Source: an uncultured Prevotella sp. | GTDB lineage: Bacteria; Bacteroidota; Bacteroidia; Bacteroidales; Bacteroidaceae | DNA: 64,000 nucleotides | Assembly: GCA_946405145.1 (NCBI GenBank) | Contig: CAMJGE010000008.1 | Location: 49,700-113,699, forward strand | Direction of reading: 5' to 3' | Shown here: positions 52,294 through 59,672 of the stretch, in pieces | How the letters are laid out: each line of letters starts with the position of its first letter | How positions within the stretch are numbered: the stretch's first letter is position 1 | The notes under the pieces: model-generated | Seen by the model: only the letters and a program-made list of their open reading frames with translations | What the model was told of the DNA's origin: nothing | Database searches by the model: none | Made by a program: the position numbers and the translations under genes

Positions 52294-54111
52294 TTATTTC
52301 TTCTTCTTTCGAGGTTTGCGCATCGCCCAACCCTCTTCTGAGAAATCGGGCTCCTCACCCTTGAAACCACGCTGTGATTTGTTCTTGCCTTGAGAGCGCC
52401 CTTCTGACGAACGGATCAGCTCACGCCAGTTGTCCTTCTTCTGAGAGTGTTTGGGCTTTGATGGCGATTTACCTGGTGCCTTATCAGTATCATCCGCATC
52501 GTTACACCTAACTGTTCTGCCTTTATAGCGGATACCTGACAGTTGGATCATCACCTTCTTGGCATCCTTCTCCGGCACCTCGAAATAAGAGATCGTGTCG
52601 AGCAGGTCGATATGTCCCACCTCTTGGCGACCGCCTACAAAGCGATTCAGCGTCTGCATCAGTTCACCAGGATAGAAGCCATCACGCCTACCAAGGTTGA
52701 TAAAGAGGCGCTTGTAACCCTTTGCTGCCTTATTCTGCAGTTTCTGCTTGTCGCTCTGGGGCTTTTTCTCCTTTTTATCGGGTTTCACCTCTTCAATCTC
52801 AGGCGCTTCAGCATAGTAGGCAAGGAACTTACCAAACTCCAGCGACACAATTTTCTTGATCAGCTCCTCCTTGTCGATATACTCGAAATAGCGGTTGATG
52901 TCCTGCATGAAGGGTGCGATCTCCTCATCATCGACATCAGTCTTCACGATTTGATCCATCACCTTGTAGAGCTGTTTCTTACAGATCTCTTCTGCCGATG
53001 GAATCTCTGATTTTACGAATTCCTTACCTATCTCTTTCTCGATATTGCGGATCTTGAACTTTTCACGACTGTGCACAATCGAGATAGAAGTTCCTTTCTT
53101 GCCAGCACGACCTGTACGACCAGAGCGATGGGTATAGTTCTCGATATCATCAGGCAATCCGAAGTTAATCACATGCGTCAGGTCATCCACATCCAGTCCT
53201 CGTGCTGCCACATCCGTTGCCACGAGCAACTGTGTCAGGTGGTTGCGGAACTTCTGCATCGTCAGGTCACGCTGCTGCTGACTGAGGTCTCCATGCAGCG
53301 ACTCAGCGTTATACCCATCCTTGATCAACTTGTCGGCTATCTCCTGCGTCTCAACCTTTGTGCGACAGAAGATGATGGCAAAGATACGTGGGTAGTAATC
53401 TACAATACGTTTCAAGGCAAGATACTTATCCTTGGCATTCACCATATAATAGATATGGTTCACGTTCTCTGCCCCCTCGTTGCGACTACCCACCACGATC
53501 TCCTGATAGTTGTTCAGATATTTCTTGGCCACACGCTCCACCTCCTTACTCATCGTGGCAGAGAACATCAGGGTGTGATGATCTGCTGAGAGCGACTCGA
53601 ATATCTCGTTGATACTATCCGAGAAACCCATGTTCAGCATTTCATCGGCCTCGTCGAGCACGATATTCGACACTTGCTCCAGACGAGCATAGCCACGATG
53701 CATCAGATCCACCAACCGACCAGGCGTAGCCACGATAATCTCAACACCCTTCTTCAGGGCCCTCATCTGGGGCTCAATCGCAGCACCACCATAGACTGCC
53801 TCTACGTGTATGCCATCCATATATTTTGCAAAGTCGCGCAGGTCGTCGGTTATCTGCAGACAGAGCTCACGAGTTGGTGAGAGAACCAATGCCTGAGTCT
53901 CACGACGTGAGGTGTCGATGCGCTCTATCAGGGGGATGCCGAAAGCTGCCGTTTTGCCTGTACCCGTCTGGGCAAGAGCTATCACATCATTCTCGTTGCC
54001 CAACAGATAGGGAATCACAGCCTCTTGCACAGGCATCGGCTGCACAAAACCCAACTCCTCGATAGCCTTGCGTATTGGTTCGCAAACGCCTAACTCTTCA
54101 AATGTCTTCAT
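52294..54111 (-). CDS. DEAD-box RNA helicase with DbpA-type RNA-binding domain
   Basis: The protein has 605 residues. It shows the Q motif (F-V-Q-P-M-P-V-Q), Walker A A47-Q-T-G-T-G-K-T54, V-L-D-E-A-D near 153-158, S-A-T and H-R-S-G-R-T-G-R. A C-terminal DbpA-like RNA-binding domain lies at about 460-540, followed by a basic low-complexity tail ending in poly-Lys. It remodels RNA, possibly during ribosome assembly or cold adaptation as for DeaD/DbpA relatives. The flavodoxin gene is upstream on the same strand with a 4-nt gap, so the two are probably co-transcribed from 54983-55014. Confidence 0.92.
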   Translation of the reverse strand: MKTFEELGVCEPIRKAIEELGFVQPMPVQEAVIPYLLGNENDVIALAQTGTGKTAAFGIPLIERIDTSRRETQALVLSPTRELCLQITDDLRDFAKYMDGIHVEAVYGGAAIEPQMRALKKGVEIIVATPGRLVDLMHRGYARLEQVSNIVLDEADEMLNMGFSDSINEIFESLSADHHTLMFSATMSKEVERVAKKYLNNYQEIVVGSRNEGAENVNHIYYMVNAKDKYLALKRIVDYYPRIFAIIFCRTKVETQEIADKLIKDGYNAESLHGDLSQQQRDLTMQKFRNHLTQLLVATDVAARGLDVDDLTHVINFGLPDDIENYTHRSGRTGRAGKKGTSISIVHSREKFKIRNIEKEIGKEFVKSEIPSAEEICKKQLYKVMDQIVKTDVDDEEIAPFMQDINRYFEYIDKEELIKKIVSLEFGKFLAYYAEAPEIEEVKPDKKEKKPQSDKQKLQNKAAKGYKRLFINLGRRDGFYPGELMQTLNRFVGGRQEVGHIDLLDTISYFEVPEKDAKKVMIQLSGIRYKGRTVRCNDADDTDKAPGKSPSKPKHSQKKDNWRELIRSSEGRSQGKNKSQRGFKGEEPDFSEEGWAMRKPRKKKK

Positions 54112-54115
54112 CGGC

Positions 54116-54940
54116 TTATCTTACAACTTCAGTAAATTCGGGCTTAGCACCTTCTTCCTTACCAACGGTGACGAAAATGGTAGAGGTAGCCTCTTCGCCA
54201 TTCATGCCTTTACTCTTAACAGTATATTTATAGTCTATGCCGTCAGGAGTCTCACGCTTACCAACGGTCTCAGGTGTGCCGAGAGGGAACTGATAGTCGG
54301 AGCAGGCAGCATCGAAGATGGCCTTATCCTCATCCGTCACAGGCTGCTGTGCAGAATACTCAGGCAGTTTCTCTACACTTCCTTCCTTGTAACCGTTCTC
54401 TATCAGGAAACGCTCCAGCTCCTTTGCAGCCTTTGTTACGCGAGCTGCACGAACACCGTAACCTTTCAGGATATGGGCCTTCGGGAAAGCTTTCTCCAGA
54501 TCAGCTGTCGAGGTGTTCAGTCCACCACTTCCGAAAGTGCAGAATGGGATGATGGTCTTACCTTCGAAATCCTGTTCTTTTACAAGTGTTGCTATAGGCA
54601 TCGCATAAGTACCAAACCAGATGGGATAACCCAAGAAGATGGTGTCATAGTCAGCGATATTCGACTTGAGAGCCTTCAGTGCTGGTGTCTGATCACTTTC
54701 TCTCTCCTTATTGCAACGCTCAATGGTAGCTTGGAAGTCACCACTGTAAGGTTCTACAACCTCGATAGCCTCTATATCTGCACCCAGTTGCTTCTGCAAC
54801 TCTTCTGCCACTGCCTTGGTGGACCCGTTCTCAGAATAATAAAGCACAAGCTGACGATTAGATTTCTCCGCCGCTTTCTGCTGTGTGCAAGCAGTTGTCA
54901 AACCTGCAACCACTGCGAGTGATAATAAAAGTTTCTTCAT
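54116..54940 (-). CDS. Flavodoxin-like lipoprotein
   Basis: The 274-residue protein has a lipoprotein signal peptide: hydrophobic residues 4-15, lipobox L-T-T-A-C with Cys18. A flavodoxin fold follows, with phosphate-loop-like Y-Y-S-E-N-G-S-T-K-A near 35-44 and F-L-G-Y-P-I-W-F-G near 101-109, the aromatic FMN-flanking loop. After about residue 175 there is an extra roughly 100-residue domain not found in small flavodoxins. A lipid-anchored, extracytoplasmic flavodoxin is unusual, since these usually act in the cytoplasm. It probably binds FMN in electron transfer at the membrane; partners are unknown. Confidence 0.75.
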   Translation of the reverse strand: MKKLLLSLAVVAGLTTACTQQKAAEKSNRQLVLYYSENGSTKAVAEELQKQLGADIEAIEVVEPYSGDFQATIERCNKERESDQTPALKALKSNIADYDTIFLGYPIWFGTYAMPIATLVKEQDFEGKTIIPFCTFGSGGLNTSTADLEKAFPKAHILKGYGVRAARVTKAAKELERFLIENGYKEGSVEKLPEYSAQQPVTDEDKAIFDAACSDYQFPLGTPETVGKRETPDGIDYKYTVKSKGMNGEEATSTIFVTVGKEEGAKPEFTEVVR

Positions 54941-54982
54941 AAGTCGTTATGTTCAAATGATATACCTATTTTATTTTTGCTG

Positions 54983-55014
54983 CAAAGATACCTTATTTTA
55001 TTGGATGCGACAAA
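54983..55014 (-). promoter_or_regulatory. Promoter for flavodoxin-helicase unit
   Basis: TTTG (55011-55014) and TATCTTTG (54983-54990) on the minus strand are exactly 20 bp apart. A TGCGACA half-site (55006-55012) overlaps the -33 box. Confidence 0.8.
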
Positions 55015-55092
55015 CAATTATCCAAAAAAGAATTCCTTTTTGGTAAAATGCTTTCTGCATTGAGCAAAAATAGATTGATAATGCTTTTTTAA

Positions 55093-55207
55093 GTGACTAG
55101 TCACGGAAACAGGTGTTAGGGTATGACGGCAGTATGACTCAGACACCTGTCCCCACGACTATCACAAACCTGCCTCTTTTCTAACCCCCTCGAATTCGAG
55201 GGGGTTA
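55093..55207. repeat. Cluster of palindromes in intergenic region
   Basis: The roughly 350-bp gap between the flavodoxin and AlbA_2 genes has no gene. It holds three dyads in a row: GTGACTAGTCAC (55093-55104); ACAGGTGT ... ACACCTGT (55109-55116 and 55143-55150); and a perfect 26-bp palindrome at 55182-55207 whose left half is TAACCCCCTCGAA. The last could be a hairpin terminator for the minus-strand AlbA_2 unit but lacks a T-run. The layout resembles a mobile intergenic repeat (REP/MITE-like). Confidence 0.6.
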
Positions 55208-55287
55208 AAATTGGGGTTGTGGAGTGTCTCCCATACACCAAGAAATTCTACGGTATTGCGGTTACGCATCCAGTTCGCTATTACTAC

Positions 55288-55917
55288 TCATTCTATACTG
55301 AACCAGAACTGTTGGTTGGTGTAATCCCATCTGACGACGTGGAAGCGGATGAGGCGGGCCAGGAGGGTGATGACTTTATGGCGGGGGATTTTTGAGAGGC
55401 GGACAAGTTGGTTTAGGGTGAGTTGTTGACCTTGTAGGGTGTCAATGAGTTTGCGAACGGTATCGGTATAGGTCATCATGGTGCCTTGGGGCTTTTGTGA
55501 TTCGCGCCAGATGGCCAGATGCACGGGAGAAGCCACGATGTTCTCATCTGCAATGCGGATATAGGCGCGCTGATGACCTTCGTCATCGATCACACAGATG
55601 GGGCGCTTGTCAGATGGCGGAACAGTAGCAATAACGATGGTTCGCCCCTCAACATGATAGGTATCGAACTTGATGCTGGCTTGCGGACGACAGTAACGAT
55701 AGGCAGCCTGATGCATCATATAGATTTCCTCTTCATCGCGAACACCCGACATGTGGCCATCGTCGCGAACGCCAATCAGCAGTCGCCCACCATCAGTATT
55801 AGCAAAGGCTGAAACGGATTTTGCCAATTTCATCGCATCAGAAACACGATATTTGAAGTCTTGTTGCTGATGTTCGCCTTCGCTAATGAGGTTTCGGATA
55901 TAGCGTTTATCATCCAT
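55288..55917 (-). CDS. AlbA_2/Schlafen-like putative DNA-binding ATPase-type regulator
   Basis: With ATG at 55917 the protein has 209 residues. The AlbA_2 block is clear: Q-D-F-K near 17-20, then S-V-S-A-F-A-N-T-D-G-G-R-L-L-I-G-V-R-D-D-G near 33-53. A C-terminal winged-helix-like region (L-T-L-N-Q-L-V-R-L-S-K-I) follows. Such proteins are often annotated as ATP-binding or transcriptional regulators. Its start lies inside the end of the HU-like gene (8-nt overlap), so it is translationally coupled to it. Role unknown; association with HU-like and VapE genes suggests a function in the same module. Confidence 0.75.
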   Translation of the reverse strand: MDDKRYIRNLISEGEHQQQDFKYRVSDAMKLAKSVSAFANTDGGRLLIGVRDDGHMSGVRDEEEIYMMHQAAYRYCRPQASIKFDTYHVEGRTIVIATVPPSDKRPICVIDDEGHQRAYIRIADENIVASPVHLAIWRESQKPQGTMMTYTDTVRKLIDTLQGQQLTLNQLVRLSKIPRHKVITLLARLIRFHVVRWDYTNQQFWFSIE

Positions 55918-56299
55918 TTTTGTCTTTCTCGAAAGTGATGCCTTGGTAGAGGGCTTGGGTGCCTTCGGAACTTGCTGGTAAGAAATGGAGACGGACTCCG
56001 CGAATGTGCTTCTTTGCCTTGAAGTCCTTAAGATTGTCAACCTTCTCGCTTTCAATCTCCAGTTTCATCATGCCCCAGTCTTCCAAACGCACGCGATCAC
56101 CCTCACGAAGATGATTATTGATAACCTCAGCCAGACTTAATAGTACACCACGAACATTTGAAGGGTGGGTGCCCATTCGTTGGGCTGCTTCCTTGACAAT
56201 CTGTCTGCTTTCAACAGTCTGATAGTGTACTGCCACAGCCTTATATTTACCATAGGTTGGCAGCGTTGGTTTGGTTTCTTTCTTGATTCGATACTTCAT
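55910..56299 (-). CDS. HU-like DNA-binding protein (Bacteroidetes type)
   Basis: With ATG at 56299 the protein has 129 residues. It begins M-K-Y-R-I-K-K-E and contains the HU/IHF-like helical dimer core (I-V-K-E-A-A-Q-R-M-G, G-V-L-L-S-L-A-E-V-I). G-D-R-V-R-L-E-D-W-G-M-M-K-L then matches the beta-arm entry (G-x-x-V-x-L-x-x-x-G). The C-terminal tail after F-L-P-A-S lacks the classical long DNA-intercalating arm with Pro. Such atypical HU proteins often neighbour VapE-type genes in Bacteroidales. The earlier in-frame TTG at 56326 falls within the -7 box and is rejected. Confidence 0.8.
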   Translation of the reverse strand: MKYRIKKETKPTLPTYGKYKAVAVHYQTVESRQIVKEAAQRMGTHPSNVRGVLLSLAEVINNHLREGDRVRLEDWGMMKLEIESEKVDNLKDFKAKKHIRGVRLHFLPASSEGTQALYQGITFEKDKNG

Positions 56300-56323
56300 A
56301 TTGCGTTTTATCTGATTTTGGTG

Positions 56324-56354
56324 CAAATATAAGCATTTTCTAGAGAATTACAAA
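56324..56354 (-). promoter_or_regulatory. Promoter for HU-like/AlbA_2 unit
   Basis: TTTG (56351-56354) and TATATTTG (56324-56331) on the minus strand are 19 bp apart. A degraded copy of the CTCTAGAG palindrome (56338-56349) lies between the two boxes. Confidence 0.75.
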
Positions 56355-56418
56355 GAAATTCGTTGAAAATACAAATTTTGCCTAATAAATTTGTAATTGC
56401 AAAATCATTATTAATAAA

Positions 56419-56522
56419 CTACATACATAACTACATGAATTAGTACTAATTAATTGCATATTAGAGGTTTACTAATTTTTCTACATACATTATAACTACA
56501 TATAACTACATTCTACCTACAT
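56419..56522 (-). repeat. Left ATGTAG cluster (CTACAT on plus strand)
   Basis: CTACAT starts at 56419, 56431, 56481, 56496, 56506 and 56517. The last steps are 10-11 bp apart. Orientation is towards the HU-like promoter. Confidence 0.85.
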
Positions 56523-56597
56523 ACATTTAGTCGTCTAAAGGCTTGGAACAAAACATAATTGCTCTATTTGCAAGTTTTATCCTTAATACTTATTGAT

Positions 56598-56681
56598 AAA
56601 TTCTCTAGAGAATTTTAGAGCTTTCTTACTTATTAGCAATTGCTAGTAAGGCTACTTGATGGAAAATTCTCTAGAGAATTT
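56598..56681. repeat. Two copies of palindrome AAATTCTCTAGAGAATTT
   Basis: Perfect 18-bp palindromes at 56598-56615 and 56664-56681, 66 bp apart (about six helical turns). A truncated third copy lies in the HU-like promoter at 56338-56349. Confidence 0.9.
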
Positions 56682-56754
56682 ATTTGCTATCATTAATGGT
56701 AGAGATTGCAGATGGGTATAATTGATTCTAAAACTAGGTTATCGAGATGTATTT

Positions 56755-56866
56755 ATGTAGTTTAAATGTAGTTATATGTAGTTTGAATGTAGTTATCATG
56801 TAGGTAAGAAACTTTCGAAATGCCAGTATTTATAGGCATTTTGAATGGTTTTATGTAGGTATGTAG
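56755..56866 (+). repeat. Right ATGTAG cluster
   Basis: ATGTAG starts at 56755, 56766, 56776, 56787 and 56798 (steps of 11, 10, 11, 11 bp), then 56853 and 56861. It lies just upstream of the VapE promoter and faces it. Confidence 0.9.
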
Positions 56867-56897
56867 GTAAAATGATAGATATTTCTTTCAAATATGT

Positions 56898-56928
56898 TTT
56901 GCAATTTTGTATTTTTGTTATACCTTTG
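56898..56928 (+). promoter_or_regulatory. Promoter for VapE-type gene
   Basis: TTTG (56898-56901) and TACCTTTG (56921-56928) are 19 bp apart. It follows the right ATGTAG cluster and shows that the ATG at 56845 is not the start. Confidence 0.8.
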
Positions 56929-56958
56929 CAAGTCGAAACCATCAATCATATTGGAGAC

Positions 56959-59076
56959 ATGAATATTACATTACTTAAAAAAACAGGTTCCAAAGAGGTC
57001 ATCAACCGTATTGAACTCTCAGAATTAGCTGCAGCGATTAAAAACGGCGTGTTTAAAAATACGGTTACCAGAACGCGTGAGGTATATCATCTGATGAATC
57101 CTCATCGTTTGCCCGACGGACAGATAGACACGCAATGGGAAGGTGGCATCAAGTTGCCAAGAATCTGTTTTACTGCCGACTATATCAATCGCAAGGGGAC
57201 GTGGGCGATGATTGCCTACAACGGCCTTGTGGTGATAGAGGTTAATGACCTTCAGACTTATGAGAAAGCAGTAGAGGTTAGGGAGTTGGCAAAGAAACTG
57301 CCAGAGACGATGATGTGCTTTCTTGGTGGCTCAGGCAGAAGTGTTAAGATCGTTTGTAGAGGCCAGTTGTTTGGTGGAGATTTGCCCAAAGGCGAAGAGG
57401 ATATCAGGCAGTTCCACCTTAATCTTTATAACACAGCGCGTAGGGCGTATCAGAATCAGTTTGGCTTTGCTATTGAGTTCCTGCAGCCTCGATTGGATCG
57501 CACCATTTACATGAGTGCAGATCCTGAGATGTGGTTTAATGCAGACGCTCGTCCGTTTTATGCCGACACAGAGAACCACGAGTTGCCTCAGCCTGTAGTG
57601 ATCAGTCGCGAAGAGGATCACTTGATGCCAGGACGAACCGTAACCCGCACCTATCACTTGAACTGGACCTTTATTGTTGAGACCGTGATGGGCCATTATT
57701 TCGAATTGCCCGACGAGAACAAAGAAGCCACTTTGCTGATGCAGATAGCCTCGATGTGTCTGGACCAAGGTATTCCACAGGCTCATGCCAAGGGATTGAC
57801 TTTGCTTCATCCTGTCCTGAACCGTGACAAGCAGTTGGTAGAGAAGATTTTCCAATGCGTTTACAGCGTTTTGGAACAGGAGGATTATCGCGAGAAGCAC
57901 AAGATTCATCCGCTACGTAGCGTTCCTGATGATACTATCCAAGCGATGAAAACGGAGATTTTTCTTAATTCCAACTTCGATATGCGCAAGAATCTGTTGA
58001 CTGGTGTGGCCGAGTATCGCGAGAAGTTCAGCGATGACCAGCGATTCAAGCCTCTGACAGAGGAGGTGCGCAACGATATGACACTACGTGCTACGGAGTT
58101 GGGCCTGAAAGCATGGGACAGGAACGTGAACCGTTTTATCGATTCCACCCGTATTGAACAATACGACCCAGTAAACACCTGGCTCGACAAGCTGCCCGCT
58201 TGGGATGGGCATGATTATATCGCTGACCTTGCCGCCCGCGTGCCAACCTCCCAGCCCCATTGGCCCAAGTATCTTAAGTTCTGGCTGACGGGTATGGTTG
58301 CCCAATGGCGCGAGAGCGACAAACAGTTGACTGGCAATGCGTTAACGCCACTACTGATTGGTCGGCAGGGTTGCGGAAAGACGCGATTCTGCAAGATCAT
58401 CCTGCCTCCGGAACTGCGTGATTACTATAACGACAAACTGAACTTCAAAAACGAGTTCGATTTGAATATTGCTCTTACCTCGTTTGCTCTGATAAATATC
58501 GATGAATTCGATAAAACCACGAATTCTCAGCAGATTGTACTCAAATATCTGTTGTCATCGAGCGATGTCAAGTTCCGTCCGCCATACGGCAAGACCATCA
58601 AGCTCTATCGCCGTTATACCTCGTTTATCGGCACCACTAATCAGTTGAAACCACTGGTGGATCCAACAGGTAGTCGTCGATTCGTCTGCGTAGGTGTCAA
58701 TGGCAACATCAACTTCGAGGATAATCTCAACCATGAGCAACTCTTTGCCCAGGCCTTGCACCTATTTAATCATGGTGAGCGATTCTGGCTGGACGATGAT
58801 GAGATCAAGACGCTGATAGCAGAGAATGAGCCCTATCAGCATCTGAACGACCTGGTAGAGATGATTGGCGAGACTTTCCGTGCTCCAAAGGAAAACGAAA
58901 TAGCCAAATGGTGGAGTCTTGGCGAAATCAGCGCTTTGCTGGCCACACGGTATCCGAACTTCGATCCAGAGACGTCGTTCAAGAAGATCGGCAACGCCCT
59001 GAACGACATCCAGTTTAATTTCAAGAGCAAGCGCACCACCAAGCACATGCAATACTGGCTGATAGAGAAAGAATAA
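56959..59076 (+). CDS. BT4734-type primase plus VapE/D5-like helicase
   Basis: From the ATG at 56959 the protein has 705 residues. The N-terminal part (about 50-215, with G-L-V-V-I-E-V-N-D-L and F-L-G-G-S-G-R-S-V-K-I) resembles the BT4734 primase-like domain. The C-terminal AAA+ domain has Walker A G-R-Q-G-C-G-K-T, Walker B L-I-N-I-D-E-F-D, and I-G-T-T-N-Q followed by D-P-T-G-S-R-R-F (sensor and arginine region), typical of VapE/virulence-associated E proteins. These occur in phages, satellites and integrative elements as replication proteins. No integrase, capsid or relaxase is next to it, so the module is domesticated, a remnant, or independent. A leader of about 25 nt follows the promoter. 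Confidence 0.82.
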   Translation: MNITLLKKTGSKEVINRIELSELAAAIKNGVFKNTVTRTREVYHLMNPHRLPDGQIDTQWEGGIKLPRICFTADYINRKGTWAMIAYNGLVVIEVNDLQTYEKAVEVRELAKKLPETMMCFLGGSGRSVKIVCRGQLFGGDLPKGEEDIRQFHLNLYNTARRAYQNQFGFAIEFLQPRLDRTIYMSADPEMWFNADARPFYADTENHELPQPVVISREEDHLMPGRTVTRTYHLNWTFIVETVMGHYFELPDENKEATLLMQIASMCLDQGIPQAHAKGLTLLHPVLNRDKQLVEKIFQCVYSVLEQEDYREKHKIHPLRSVPDDTIQAMKTEIFLNSNFDMRKNLLTGVAEYREKFSDDQRFKPLTEEVRNDMTLRATELGLKAWDRNVNRFIDSTRIEQYDPVNTWLDKLPAWDGHDYIADLAARVPTSQPHWPKYLKFWLTGMVAQWRESDKQLTGNALTPLLIGRQGCGKTRFCKIILPPELRDYYNDKLNFKNEFDLNIALTSFALINIDEFDKTTNSQQIVLKYLLSSSDVKFRPPYGKTIKLYRRYTSFIGTTNQLKPLVDPTGSRRFVCVGVNGNINFEDNLNHEQLFAQALHLFNHGERFWLDDDEIKTLIAENEPYQHLNDLVEMIGETFRAPKENEIAKWWSLGEISALLATRYPNFDPETSFKKIGNALNDIQFNFKSKRTTKHMQYWLIEKE

Positions 59077-59094
59077 CATCACTGAATACGTTTA

Positions 59095-59637
59095 ATGATT
59101 ACTGATATGAAGATTTGTGTATTTTGTTCTGCTAACCAGCAGATTGACCCTGAGTTCTTCACGATGACAGAAGAACTGGGAGCGTGGGCAGCAAAAAATG
59201 GTCATTCCATCGTGTATGGTGGCGTGAATCAAGGTCTTATGGAGTGTCTGGGTAAGGCAACAAAAGAGGCCGGAGGTCGAACGATTGGTATGATTCCAAT
59301 GGTTGTGGAGAAGTCTGGACGCATGAGTGACTACGTGGATATCGAAATCCCCTGCGATAACCTGACAGACCGCAAGCAGCTGATGATGGATCAGAGTGAT
59401 GCTTTTATTGCCTTGCCTGGTGGCATCGGCACGATGGATGAGGTGTTCACTGTTGCAGCCTCTGCCACGATCGGCTATCATGACAAGCCACTTATCCTGT
59501 ATAATATGAAAGGTTTCTGGAATCCGCTGATAGCGATGCTCGATGAGCTGCAAGGCAAAGGACTGATTCGTGGGAGTTGGCGAGATATCATTAAAACGGC
59601 TGATTCCATCGAAGAAATCAGTCAGATTATATCATAG
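59095..59637 (+). CDS. LOG-family (TIGR00730) cytokinin-riboside-phosphate hydrolase-like protein
   Basis: The 180-residue protein has the Rossmann start I-C-V-F-C-S-A-N near 6-13 and the family signature P108-G-G-I-G-T-M-D-E116. LOG proteins remove the ribosyl-phosphate from nucleoside monophosphates; in bacteria they probably act in purine salvage. It starts 18 nt after the VapE-like stop and may be read from the same promoter or its own. An ATG four codons later is an alternative start. A terminator follows at once. Confidence 0.88.
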   Translation: MITDMKICVFCSANQQIDPEFFTMTEELGAWAAKNGHSIVYGGVNQGLMECLGKATKEAGGRTIGMIPMVVEKSGRMSDYVDIEIPCDNLTDRKQLMMDQSDAFIALPGGIGTMDEVFTVAASATIGYHDKPLILYNMKGFWNPLIAMLDELQGKGLIRGSWRDIIKTADSIEEISQIIS

Positions 59638-59666
59638 AAAAAGCCTCGCCAAATGCGAGGCTTTTT
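59638..59666. terminator. Bidirectional terminator between LOG and S46 genes
   Basis: An 11-bp stem AAAAAGCCTCG with complement, 7-nt loop, A-run and T-run flanks, between convergent genes. Confidence 0.9.
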
Positions 59667-59672
59667 CTTGGT

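Larger units (their letters stand above)
56355..56897. other. AT-rich divergent region with phased repeats
   Basis: No gene. It holds two oppositely oriented clusters of the hexamer ATGTAG and two copies of an 18-bp palindrome between them (see separate entries), bounded on each side by a consensus promoter facing outwards. It could be a control region for both genes or a replication origin of a former element. Confidence 0.7.

Noticed and set aside
56419..56866. ATGTAG clusters as a CRISPR array
   Set aside because: Repeats are only 6-10 bp with 4-5 bp between them, not 24-40 bp repeats with unique spacers, and there are no cas genes.
56845..56958. Upstream extension of the VapE-like protein
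   Set aside because: The ATG at 56845 lies before a perfect -33/-7 promoter and inside the repeat array, so the start at 56959 is preferred.
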